Assembly (NCBI GenBank): GCA_001642005.1
Contig: LWCA01000168.1
Coordinates: 1-45,322 of the forward strand
Reading direction: 5' to 3'
Source of the DNA: Intoshia linei
Taxonomy: Eukaryota; Orthonectida; Rhopaluridae
DNA: 45,322 bases
Positions 11,511 to 22,884 of the stretch are shown here, one piece after another. How positions within the stretch are numbered: the first letter of the stretch is position 1; every line of letters begins with the position of its first letter. Position numbers and translations under genes: made by a program. The notes under the pieces were generated by a model. That model saw only the letters and a list, made by a program, of their open reading frames with translations. It was not told the DNA's origin and made no database searches.

Positions 11511-12891
11511 TATTAAATTTAGTTAAATTAAATTATTTTTTAATGACTCGTGTTAATTTAATTTATTCAGAACGTTTTTAATCGTTAGAGCGAGTTTTTT
11601 ACTGAAAAGGTTCAATTTTCTACCAATACCGTCAAGAGTAAGCTAACAGAGTCCACAATAAAAAAGGATAATAAGAATCCTTAGTCGTCTAAGAGGAATT
11701 ATTATTAAGCATTTAAAAATTGAATGAAATAAAAAATTAATTAACAAAACTCTTATCCTAAGATCCAAAATTTGTACAATTTGTAACTTACATTTTACAA
11801 ATCGATTTACAAAAATTTAATCGCCTTACAGACAAAACGCAAAAATTTATTTTGAAATAAAGTTTCCAATCTATACTAAATGCCGAATAATGATGTGGTA
11901 AGATTGTTTTTAAACTCTATATACAGCGATAAACATGCAACTAATATGTACAATGTTTTGGTAGAGGCTATTTACAGTGTTCAAATTATTCTTAAATGAT
12001 TGATTCTCACATTTGATAACCATATTGAACTGATTGAAATTTTTTATTTTTCATCTACTTACTTTATTTATTACTTAATTTCTTTATTGTACTACTATTT
12101 GCGTCGCACATTAATAAGATTTAATAATGAATTCAACCGTATCTGGTTTCTGTGATTTTGGTAATTTTTTGAAAAAATACGTACATTTAACTAAATTTTA
12201 TTCTATTTATAAAATTATAAAGTTACTAGTTGACTGTTATGTACAATCAGCACCTAACTCTGCCGAGGACGGACATTTTTATTCTACCACAAAAAATAAT
12301 TTCAATAAGAAAATCTAACTTAAAAATGCTACTATTCACTATTATCAATCCTTTAAACGAGTCGTTCCCAAACTTGTTCCACGTGGACCACGTTTTACGT
12401 TTTTCCCGGAAAAAACTGTAATAGTACTTTGAAATTTAAAAAATTCCAAGATTCCTAGTTATTGAAATAAACGATAATAAACAGACAGACAAACAAACAA
12501 TTTAAAATTAAAATTTGTTGGAATAAAAAAGTTTTAGTAGCAATTTTGATTTTGATTTACTAAATTTTAATTAAATTAGATTGTTTATTTGAATTTATCT
12601 GAATGGTTTATTCCAAAATATTTAAGATGTATCCAAGATTTTAATTGTCAGTTTCCTAGATTTTATGGCATTTTCTGTTTAAGTCAGTAATTGATAAACC
12701 AAATAACTAGAATTGACCAAAATATGACATGTAATACCAGTTAAAAATTAGTTAATTAGCGTTTGGAAATGTGATTGATTTTTATTTTTTTATGAACCAG
12801 GCACAAGTACGAGTCGGACTGGCACGACTATACATTTTGTGGAAACCCATTGAGCCAGTTTTATTATGTAAATAATATTTTTATTTTTTAG
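11511..12891. repeat. Intergenic gap with inverted copy C of the hAT-like repeat
   Basis: About 12225-12440 is the reverse complement of parts of copies A and B (TTCCCAAACTTGTTCC near 12365-12381; TCTGCCGAGG near 12259). The small ORFs at 12127-12421 fall within this repeat and are not genes. The rest is AT-rich with nothing I can interpret. Confidence 0.5.
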
Positions 12892-12975
12892 ATAGTACGC
12901 GTCATTTGGCCTAAAAATGGAATTTATAGATTTACTTTTAATACTAATGAAAATATAACGGGATTGATGGATAAG
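12892..12975 (+). CDS. Isolated exon-like stretch, possibly an NPL4-type ubiquitin-fold N-terminus
   Basis: Between a polypyrimidine tract ending TTAG (12891) and a GT at 12976, an 84-nt open stretch encodes VRVIWPKNGIYRFTF and then ENITGLMDKV. The shape (VRV, then a short hairpin, then a leucine-rich helix) resembles the start of the ubiquitin-like domain of NPLOC4. I found neither a start exon nor continuing exons nearby, so it may be a gene fragment or a coincidence. Confidence 0.22.
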
Positions 12976-13943
12976 GTGAATTTTTATTTCATCTAACATT
13001 TAATAAACTATACACCGATACTCTGGATTGGACCCAGTCAGTTTATGTCTTTTAAATTGCATTTTATTTTAAACTCTATTCCAGTATTCATCCGCACGAG
13101 CCATGTGGTTTACACATTATAATAGGGATTTATAAAAACCCATTCTTATGTAAAATAAAATAGCTAAAAATGTATATCTGTAATTGTTTATTAAAAAATT
13201 AAAGGCTTAAAATTTTAAAAAGCACAAAATTTGAAAAGTATTTAAGTTATATATTTTAAGAGTTAAAAGTTTAAAAATTATTAAAACAAGTTAAATTATC
13301 ATTTAATAAGATGGATGAGGTTTATGATTTAGTACAATATCTGTGATATTCGGTGTTTGAATTTCTGACTTATATTCGTTAACTTTAGGTTTAAATCTTT
13401 ATTTAATTCCAAACTAAGTGCATTTCTCAGTTTTTTTTTAATGTTTGGTAAACTAGATTTTTCTTTTAAGGGTTGGTAAAAGTCGTTTTTTCTCTTTAAT
13501 AATATTAAATTAATTCCTGAAATAGTAATAACGCCGTTATATAGAGAAACCTATATACATATATATATTTATATACCTTTGGGAAGCTGATATAAAGATT
13601 AATTACTTATAATTGCTTCTAATTGCGTCCAATAGAAAAAATGTTGAGAAACACTGAACTACGCAGTTAATAATTTTTCATATTTTCCACTAAATATCTA
13701 CATTTCATGAGACGATGAGTTAATTTGACCCCAAGAAATGAATTCTATTGAGACGATATCGACTATTTTAGTAGAGAATTATATTTTTTCAAAGCAGAAC
13801 TAATGAATAGAATGACTGATTATAAAATTGATGAAGCTACAAACATTTAGAACATGCTAAATATTCGGTTGTTAAAAAGATTTACAAATAAAAAAAAGTG
13901 AAAAATAATAATACCTAATAATGTAAATATTTATTTTAAATAC
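12976..13943. other. AT-rich stretch without a convincing gene
   Basis: A short open stretch near 13086-13160 reads IHPHEPCGLHIIIGIYK but has no family match that I recognise and no flanking exons. The rest is low-complexity, including a TATA-rich microsatellite near 13550-13580. Confidence 0.3.
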
Positions 13944-14456
13944 CTAAATAATTGTTTCGTTTTTTTGATATTCTGCAACCTTTAAATTGGAATTAGCAAG
14001 ATACAACACCTTGTAATAACCAAATTTAAAATCTTCCGATATAATCAAAATGATACAAAAAGCGAATGGAAAAATCAAAGAAAGGGTAAACACGGATATA
14101 GCAGATTTAAGCATCACTATCATCCCCCAATCAAAAGAGTTCATATGAGAAATAGCGACATAAAGAAACAAAGGTATTTGTGTGAAAATATAGACTAAAG
14201 TTTGAATAAACAAAACTTTACTCTGATTCTTGACTTGAACATAAATCTTTTCATTATTTTCATATTTACCACTCACATTTCCATCAATAGGTGTATTCAA
14301 TTTCCTTTTTTTGAAATATGTAACATATTGTAAGATCATAGACAATGACATTGGTAAACAAAAACCAATAGTAATGTGAATTAGCAGATTAAATTTAGCC
14401 GCCTTTGGACTAACATATGAGCACATTTTATGATCACTATTTTCAAATGTGTCAAC
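13944..14456 (-). CDS. Rhodopsin-like GPCR, C-terminal half (TM5-TM7), 5' end missing
   Basis: The frame is open from the N at 14457 down to the stop at 13944. The first 10 or so residues before the Met at 14426 read on in frame, so that Met is probably not the true start. Features in order: a cysteine (MCSY) in a likely second extracellular loop; hydrophobic TM5 (NLLIHITIGFCLPMSLSMI); a basic, polar third intracellular loop (KKRKLN onward); TM6 (VLFIQTLVYIFTQIPLFLY); and TM7 (SLIFPFAFCIILII) followed by a short polar tail. This order fits a class A receptor. TM7 lacks a clean NPxxY motif (FPFAFCI instead), so it is divergent; the ligand cannot be told. TM1-TM4 should lie upstream but are absent after the N. 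Confidence 0.6.
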   Translation of the reverse strand, partial: VDTFENSDHKMCSYVSPKAAKFNLLIHITIGFCLPMSLSMILQYVTYFKKRKLNTPIDGNVSGKYENNEKIYVQVKNQSKVLFIQTLVYIFTQIPLFLYVAISHMNSFDWGMIVMLKSAISVFTLSLIFPFAFCIILIISEDFKFGYYKVLYLANSNLKVAEYQKNETII

Positions 14457-15276
14457 NCTTTCGAAATAATTTTATGAAATAGTTTGGCTTTTATTTTGTA
14501 AAACTTAAAAATTTTTATAAATTGATAGTATTTAATAAAAGTTTGGTAGAATTGGATTTTTCAAAAAAATATTGGTAAAAAGGGATTTTTTCACACATTT
14601 GACTAAATTGAATATAATATGTTAAAAATTTATTATTCACCCTATTCACCCCAATCATCTCAAATTTTTGTATTCACCCCCTCATAAAAATATTCACCCC
14701 TTGGGGTGCACAGTCACCCCATGAGAAGCACTGACTTAGACTGTACTACAGTACTTTTTTAACCGTGAAGGCGTTACTTTTGTTGATTGAAAATTTTTGT
14801 GTATATTAAATGGAAACAACTTCATTAGCTGTGGTTTATTTTAAATTTTAAGACTCTTCATTTTTAAAAAAGGGTAATTTCGAATTACTACTATGAAGAT
14901 ATAAGTTTCTGAGAATACAATATACGATAAAACATCACTCTGTAAAAAAATATCAAAATTTGGGTTTTTTAAATTTTTAAAATCTAATTTTTACTAAACG
15001 GCAACACAAGGGTATTCATTTTTATAAAAGTAGCTGTAAGGATGTAAACAAGTAAAGGGTGTAAAAAAATGTCCTAACGTACCATATATACTTTTTATTT
15101 AACTATCTGATCATATAAAATTGGTTTTTTAGTAAAAAATATGAGCCCTATAGTGCACAATGTACAATACATTCATAAGTTATTATTAATAACGTTAAAT
15201 TAAGTGGCGAATCGTACTAAATTATTTAAATACATTTGAAAAAATATAATAAAAGTGAATAGTACTAAATGATTAC
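14457..15276. repeat. Assembly junction (N) followed by repeat debris, incomplete COPB2 intron
   Basis: A single N lies at 14457. Positions 14458-14517 match 8084-8143 almost perfectly, which places a piece of the piggyBac-internal sequence here. About 14640-14735 contains repeated TATTCACCCC-like units ending in CCCCATGAGAAGCACTG, a hAT-type terminus shared (inverted) with about 1759. The expected next COPB2 exon is not found. Confidence 0.55.
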
Positions 15277-16493
15277 CGACCATTTGAATTGTGCTTAAAA
15301 AAATGAGGATAAATTTCGCAAGTTCCAATATTTTTAGAAGATAAATCGACCAGTTGTCCATCTTCAAATTTAGTGGAATCAGAAACTTTGATATGACTTT
15401 GTAAAATATCGTTATTTTTACAACACACAACCTTTCCATTTGAATCCATAGATAACATTGGATTTTCTTGTCCCATCTATTTAATGGAAAATAAAATTTA
15501 AAAACGACACCAAACCTTTACAACAATAGTTCCACTATCAAAACCCATACAAATTTCATTAATATTTTTCCTACCAGCAATAGTCCAAATACGATCCATA
15601 CCATAATTTAAAGTCTTTTCCATTCTATAAGTTCTAGAGTTCCAAAGTTTAACTGTTCCGTCTTCTGACCCAGTAATGATTACTGGCAGTTCACTGTGAA
15701 AATAAACAGCAGAAATATTTTGAACGTGTCCCGAAATTGTGTGAACGCATGATTTGTTGTGATAATCCCAAATTTTAGCAGTAAAATCATCTGAACCAGA
15801 AATAATGTAAGGTTTATCTGGTCCATGATAATACGAAATTGTATTCACACCACGAGTGTGACCTTCCAAACTAAAATTTGGATTTCGGCTACCCAGATGC
15901 CAGACTTTAATGGTTTTGTCTAAGGAAGCTGACGCAAATGTATTATTATCTTTAGGATTAAACAATATTTGCATTATGTAATGAGAGTGTTTTTCAAAGG
16001 ATTGTATACATTCCCATGATTTATCCCAATTCCATAATTTTATAGTTTGATCATCACTACAAGTCAATAATAATGGCTGAGATGCATGGACATCCATTGA
16101 ACGAATATAATCACTATGGGCTTCAAATTCTTTAATCTTTTCCAAATTTATATAATTGTACACCCGTATCATTAAATCGTCGGATCCTGTTATAACCCAG
16201 TTTTTTCGAGGTACAAATTTTACTGCTCTAATTGGAACAGTACAAATTTCTAATGTTTTTGTCATTGACTAAAATTGATAAATATTTAATTGATACATTT
16301 ACAAGTTAAACCTGAGATTCATAGTTCCAAAAATGAACGTTTCCATTGTAGAGACTTGCTACTATCCAAGGTTCAGTAGAATGAATATCTATGCATTTTA
16401 CTCGATCCGACCTTGCTGTTAATTTTCTTTTTACGTCGAAAAGTGACTACATTTTTAGTTATTTTTATTTCAAATTGTATGCAATATTACCAT
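15277..16493 (-). CDS. COPB2: Coatomer subunit beta-prime (COPB2), N-terminal WD40 propeller (partial)
   Basis: Subunit of the COPI vesicle coat; the N-terminal WD40 propeller binds dilysine cargo signals at the Golgi. Exons: 16491-16493 (ATG only), 16312-16446, 15516-16268 and 15277-15476, in frame, about 363 residues. Motifs in order: [29 protein letters not shown], then in exon 3 [20 protein letters not shown], a run of WD repeats (IKLWNWD, IKVWHLG, AKIWDYH, VKLWNS), and [10 protein letters not shown]. Exon 4 has SMDSNGKV and ends HNSNGR. This follows the human protein closely from residue 1. The three introns are 44, 43 and 39 nt. The second propeller and solenoid should continue to the left but are missing before the N at 14457. 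Confidence 0.95.
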
Positions 16494-17522
16494 TTCTTTA
16501 AAGTGTTTGTATGATGACGTGTATTCCTATGGATTTTTGATTTTAATGAACTGTAATTCTTTTTAATTTGTTTTATAATATTCGATAATTATAATTGTAC
16601 AATAACACTGTGCAACAAAATAAAACCTTTTTTGAGGATTTTTAAAAAAAATCAGTACTGTCTTTCATACATTGTACATAGTTACTGAAAAATTTTCAGA
16701 GAAATCTATTGTGCAGAATAGAAAATTCAGCTATTCTAATGTGATTTATTGGTTTTACAGTAATCAATAGATAAGTGCGTATTTAATAATTTGTGTGTAT
16801 AATTGTTAGTTTTTAAACGAATTCAATAAATTTGGTACTTATTCGATTCCCCTTATCCTAAAAAGTACAATAAAACCATAAAAAAACTAAAAAATTGACT
16901 TTTTACATAAAATTTAGTTAAAATATTAATTCAAATTTTCAATAAAATTTGTTGAACGTTCATTTCACCACTATCGAATTCGAGGATTTTCAAAAACGTA
17001 AGTTTATATTAAGTCAAGGACAGCTTTAAAATTAAAAAAAATCATCAAGTCAAGAGTGTTGGAAAGGTGACTGGGTCTATATTACACTACATTCGTCAAT
17101 AAAATATTTTTCATTTTCAATTTGTCTCAAGTTTGGTAGGTTTACTCTGGGTTTACCATCAGATTTTTTGAAAATATTATACAATGGATCATTGTTATAG
17201 AACGGTGGGGAATGAGGTTTTTATAAAATTTTTTAGATAATGATTCATGAATTGTGCAGATCTAAAAATTTGACTTTGCAGTTTTAATCAGCTTAGATTT
17301 TGTAGTTATTAAATTTTAGTAAATGTAGGTCCTGTTCTGGTGTAGTTCTGTGCATTGTTACACGCGTGGAACTACCCAACACGAACTTGAAAGCGTGTGG
17401 CAATACTATATTCAGTAACAAACTTGACAATCAGACGAATTTAAATACAACGTATGTAACCATGTAATTGTCATAGATACATAGAAATAAATTTGCTTTA
17501 AAATTTTATAATTTTAAAAAAC
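16494..17522. promoter_or_regulatory. Divergent intergenic region between COPB2 (-) and TFIIE-beta (+)
   Basis: About 1.03 kb separates the two divergent start codons, so both promoters must lie here. I see no clear TATA box or known element. A GC-richer patch at 17340-17420 stands out from the AT-rich background. No ORF of note. Confidence 0.4.
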
Positions 17523-18981
17523 ATGAAGTCCAATCACTCAAAAGAAGTGAAAAGTTTTAGAAAACGTGCCATGAATATACCTACCGTGGAGAATAGAAAG
17601 GAAGAAATTAAAAAACCAAAATTTGAGTTTAGTGGTAAAACTTGCATAACTTTTCATAGAAGTTGAACTTAACCTTCAACATGTTTAATTTGTTGGATTT
17701 TGAATATGAATATTTCTTTGTTTACTACTTATTTAAATTATCTAACTCTGGTCATAATTCATTGACGAAAGAATACTCAAAAAATATTTTAATTTAGTTG
17801 GGTTTGGTTTTAAATTTCTTTGACGTGAATATTTCTATTGACCTCAAAATTAAAATGATGGAAACGTTTTTGATAATGCCATTAAAAATTAAAAATGTAC
17901 TAAAATTACAATATTAAGCGTACATCCGTATAATTATTGTACATTTTTTAAATAAATTTTTTAGTTACCTCAAAGTCTTTAACAACAGACTCCACATCTT
18001 CGTACAAATTTTCAGTATTAGCTAAATGTGTTCGGCACATGAAAGTAAATTATATACGTAAATTAATTAAAAAAATTTAAATTATAGAAACGACATTTGA
18101 CAAATATGACAACACCTCTTGGAATAGATGAAATAATGAACGAAATTAATATTACAAATACCAGTGCAATATTACGGAGGTGGCTAGTTAATGAGGTATT
18201 TCTTTTATAGAATTGGTTTAATAATTTTTTATTTTTAGGCCTTTATTTCTAATGAAAGAATAAAAATTGTTGACGGGAAATATGCCTACCAACCACCATT
18301 TGATATAAAGGATGCAAAGACAACTCTTAAACTTTTGCGACATTATTGGTTGAAAATGAAAGGAGGTGTACCCATAAAATTAATCGAAGAATCTTTACCA
18401 AACTATGAAAAAGTTATTCAAGTAATATTTTTTAAATCCGATTTAATTTTGCGTAAAACCCCATACTCGATTAGAGAAATTAAAGTTTTTATTCTAAATA
18501 TATATTCTGGGTGCCAGTACATTCGTTGATTGGTAAGAAAGAGTTGGCTATTTCATTAACCTCTAAATTGCTGCATTTTAAGTTTTAGAGAATTCAAGAT
18601 CACATTGTCACCGTTAACACAACGACTACTAAAAAGCCGGTTGTTTTTTTCAAAGACACTAGAGACCAGCTCAAAATTAATGACGGTAAAATGCAAAACA
18701 ATTCCATAGAATATAATAATCTTAGAGATTAAAAACTTGTGGAAAACTGTAAAATTGGACGGAATGGATGATATAAAGATTAGTGACTACATTACCTCTC
18801 ACCATCTAGGTCAACCATCTCAAATTATTAGAAAGGTATTTACAAAATTAAATTGTATTTAATATTTTCAAAGGTTGCACCAAAACAAAAAAAACAACAA
18901 AATAAACCACTCAAATCGAATAACGAACACTTGACAAACAAACTTCTCAGTATGAGTGAAATGACTCAAAATAAAAATTAA
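17523..18981 (+). CDS. GTF2E2: Transcription initiation factor IIE subunit beta, complete
   Basis: General RNA polymerase II factor that pairs with TFIIE-alpha at the pre-initiation complex. Seven exons join in frame: 17523-17634, 17965-18044, 18088-18195, 18239-18421, 18589-18685, 18726-18835 and 18874-18981 (stop TAA), 265 residues against about 291 in human. Visible blocks are KSFRKRAMNIPTVENR at the N-terminus, SSYKFSVLAKCVRHMK opening the first winged helix, LGIDEI, IKIVDGKYAYQPPF, GGVPIKLIEESLPNYEK in the second winged helix, VVFFKD, LWKTVKLDGMDDIKI, and a lysine-rich C-terminus with NNEHL. The N-terminal serine-rich linker of vertebrates is shortened. Four of six introns are 38-43 nt. 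It converges on the pogo-derived gene with only 71 bp between stop codons. Confidence 0.95.
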
Positions 18982-19052
18982 TTTATTCCATTAACAATTA
19001 CTTTATATAAAATACAAACTACTTACAACTATTTTTACAAATTTTCAATTTT

Positions 19053-22000
19053 TCATTCAACGTGTGAACTTGTTTCAGATATAAAAGTTTTGGGATTTTT
19101 TAAAGTTACGATTTTTTGGTTTGATTTGTTAATGTGAATAACTTTAATATTTTTACCGCTGTGGTTAAATTTACGTGGTGTCGAAGGGTCAATAATTTCA
19201 ACTTTAAGTGGAATATTTTTTTTGGATACATATTTATGCAAGCTTTTATCGTTTTCTTCATAAGAACTAACAATAACTTCATTGACGGGAACATCAAATT
19301 TGACGTCTTCGTAATTGTTATTTACTCGAGATTGATCAGAAAATACTTGCGAATTTTCCAATTCGAAATTACCACAATCGACGGGAGGCATAATACTTTG
19401 AATTGCTTGAGTCAATTGTCTGTGTTGTTGGTAATTATCAAAAGTAAAGATTTTTTTTTCTTCAGATTTTCTAGTTTTATATTTGCTTCGCTTTTTTGTG
19501 GCGGGCCACATGATTGAATTTGGCCAGTTTTTGTCACCTTTTTTTGTTCGAGATATCGCTATGTTTGATAAAATGTTGTTTTGATCGTCATAGTGGCTAT
19601 TTAAACTATCTACATTTCTGGGGTCTTCTACTGGAGGTGGTGTCATGTTTCTTACATGTATTCCATTGAAGCAAGGTTCTTCGTCGTATTTACAGAAATT
19701 AACGGTTTCTTGAATTGAAGCATCCGTTAAACTGTCCTGATTGAGAGGAAATAAAAGTTTTGATTTGAATTTGTGCATTATCATTTCAGAGTCCAAATCA
19801 TTTTCCCATACTGATAACAATGTTTGTGATAAAATTCTGTATGTAAATGGAGTACCAACAGTTTCTTTCCAGTGTCTAGCTTTTTGAAATGCTAGTTGGT
19901 CCACCAAAGATGTTAATTGGTCGTCTAATGGGTGAATTACGTTTGAAGCAGAGAGAGGTATATTTACAATGTGTACTCGTTGTTCATTTGCTACTTGCAT
20001 CATTTGAAAAGAAATATCTTGAATACTTTGTGACATAAAAAGTAGACATGGATTTGAATATGAAGCGTTTGTTTTACGTACAAAATGGTCTCTAAACCAC
20101 CAGAGAAGAGTTTCAGATGTTACCATTCCATCTCTAGTGCAAACAAAATATGCATCGGGGTAAGTTTGACGGGCGGCAGCAAATTTGACACTGTTTCCTC
20201 TCACTATGATAAAAGGAGGTAAATGTGAACCATCCGCAGCTATAGCCCAAATCATTCGAATTTCATTGAATCCAGAAACTTTGAAATCATTCATGGCAAA
20301 TATGCGACTAGGTTTAACGTTGTAAGAATGTTTTTGATAGAGATGATTAACCAAAGAAAAAAATTCGTTAAACATAACTTTCTGTTCGAAAAAAGAAGGT
20401 TGAGATTCTCTATTGATTGTCTTTTTAATTTCAACAGCTAAACAAAAAAAATTATAAATAATTTTCAGTTAACGGAATAATTGGTCCTGAAAAAAATCTT
20501 ATTTCGTTATTGAGGAATTTTTTTGAAAAAACATTCTTGTTAACGTAATTTTTCATAATCGAAACATTACTGTACATTAAAACAGTGGTTCCGATTGGGT
20601 CCAAAATTATATGTCTGGGCCGTGAGATTCAAATAAAATATAAGAAAATTTGAATCAACTTTTTTTTGTATATGAGAATTTTACTATTTATTAGTTTCTA
20701 GAATTTGATCATCCCAAAGCTTATCGACCGCAACATTATTATTTTAAAAATCCCACTTTCATCCCACCATTATTAATATTTAATAAAAAATTTTACAGAA
20801 GCTTGTGAAAAAAATCTAATTTTACCAACCTATAAATATAATTGAAAATATCCTCTTTTTCCAATATTTTGAAATGGGACCCTTACACGATTTGAACCGG
20901 AAACCATTGCATTAAAACAATGAAAAAACGAAAATATTTTGATTTTTATTCCACTTAACCTATATTTGCAGGTAATTTCATTTCATATAACTAATAATCA
21001 ACCATTATCATCATTAACCAAAAAGAAAATAAAATGTTTTACGTATATATAACTTTTAATTTGAACCGAAAAAGGTTTAGTATAATTATGATTCTAGTCA
21101 TTCTAAGTTAAAATTTAATGGAATTTTTGTAGTTTAGAAAAATTCAGCCCGTTAATCAGGAATTTTTTCTGTTAACCATAGGAATTATCAGGTATAATAA
21201 TGCAAAACTAGATATTATTGATAAAAATAAAAATAAAAAACCAATTAAATTAAATTAACATTATTATCGGGATCTTTACTCATTCTCGATAATAAGTTTT
21301 TAAAAAATCGACAGTACAAAATTTCAGATAAAATGAAAATTTAAGGTCCACAAAAATAACAAAATTAAACGTGTTTGTTTAATTTTCTATAAATAATAAT
21401 ACGTAACTTAAAATACAAATAAATAACCAGTATTTACCTTAGACAGATAAAAAACTAAATAAAAATCGTAACCCACCATAACCTAAACAAGGCTGAACTA
21501 AAGCAAGGACCACGGCACGAATCTTTGGAGCCGTCTAATAAAAAGATTAAAAATATTTATTTATTAATTTTTTTCAAAATATTCAGTCCATACATATCAT
21601 AATGTAAATGACGAACACATTATAAAAATGTTAAGCTAAAACGTTCTTTAAAAAGTTAAATAATATTGCAGGTGCGTTCTGTAAAATTACCCAAATGTTA
21701 ATATGCTTGGACCATTTTAACTCACACTCTGTTAAAAAATTTACAAACCAATTTTTCTGGGAATCATAATAAAATAAAAAATACTAGGGTGTCTTTTAAG
21801 AAATCCAGCCAGCCAGTTTTGACCTGGAATACCGCCACTATACGGATTTTGATGTCCACGATACAACATCAACATTTCTGCAGCTCGTTCACGAACTTGC
21901 CAGTTTGAAATATTGAAACCACATCGCTGAATGTCCTATTTAAGAATATAAATAACTAAATGATATGGAATTATACGGCAATGTAATTTTTAAGTTCATC

Positions 22001-22884
22001 TTCTTCTTCAGGTGATAAAATTGTTTTAACCCCAGGTTTGACTCCATGTTGAACTCGTCCTTGCACTCTATCCTTTAAACTACTATAAGGCACACCAAAT
22101 TTCTTGGCTGATCCACGTAACGTGTAATTTTCTTCTTCGACTGCTTTCATTGCTGCAATCATATCATCGTTTTTCCATTGAAGTCTAAGTAATTAATTTT
22201 AATTATTAAAATTACAAAAAATAACAGTTTCATATCCTAATTTCTTATAAAAATGCAAAAGTACCGATGAGCAAATTGTCGTTTTTTAGAGGCTCTTTTA
22301 GGTTTTTTATCTAATTCAATATTTTCCATAACAATTATATCAGATTCATTAACATCTACAATATTATTGGGTGAAATTTTATCGTTGTCATAAACATCAT
22401 TGGGTGAAATTTCAATATCATTAATAGAATCGTAGCTTTCAATATAATAACTATCCCCCTTAACCTCTTCAATTGCACCAATAACATCATCAACATTTTG
22501 CTCATATTCACCTGTATGAATTTCAATTTCACTTTGTGCATTATTGGCTACGGAATTATCCATATAAGAATTTTCAATGTCCATATTAGAAGAATCGATC
22601 TTGACATCTAAATTACTATCAGGGTCCGTAGAGATAACTTGTTCATTGTTTGATATAATGTAACGATCTTGAACAATCTCAGTTTCTAAAATGTGGCCAT
22701 TCATATCTGTACTAGTAATATCTTCATATTGAATGCTATGGGACATGTCATTTAACAAAGTTTCTTGAACGTTACTCATATAATTATTAGCAATTATTTC
22801 CATTCCTATATTATCGCTCATTTGAGATTCCTCCACAATTTCTTCATTATTTGATATTATACTCCAATCAATAGGACTTGACAT
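19053..22884 (-). CDS. Domesticated pogo/CENP-B-type transposase gene, complete
   Basis: Four exons join in frame: 22265-22884 (ATG at 22884), 21977-22184, 21785-21935 and 19053-20437 (stop TGA), 787 residues. Residues 1-195 are acidic, rich in Asn/Asp/Ile/Ser, then a basic KKPKRASKKR, a likely nuclear signal. Residues about 207-255 are a Psq-type helix-turn-helix (MIAAMKAVEE, AKKFGVPYSSLKDRV). Residues about 260-325 look like a CENP-B/Tc5 helix-turn-helix (NWQVRERAAEML, NWLAGFLKRHP). Residues about 345-530 match the DDE_1 core (IWAIAADGSHLPPFII). The first catalytic Asp aligns with Asn375 (FAMND) and the second with Ser461 (LLFMSQS); the third survives as Asp497 (IHPLDD). The C-terminal 240 residues are low complexity. 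An intact spliced frame with a dead active site suggests a host DNA-binding protein. Confidence 0.85.
20470..21192 (+). mobile_element. pogo-type MITE relic inside the large intron of the transposase-derived gene
   Basis: This copy parallels the MITE at 36555-37111 over most of its right half: GCATTAAAACAAT, a TTCATTTCA stretch, ATAATTATGAT, GTTAATCAGGAATTTTTT and a right end near GGAATTATCAGG. It accounts for about half of the 1,347-nt intron. The left terminus is less clear than the right one. It has no coding capacity. Confidence 0.65.

Noticed and set aside
12127-12421. Two small plus-strand ORFs
   Set aside because: They lie within an inverted copy of the hAT-like repeat.
19106-19517. 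ORFs on both strands inside the transposase-derived gene
   Set aside because: They are other frames of the real exon 19053-20437.
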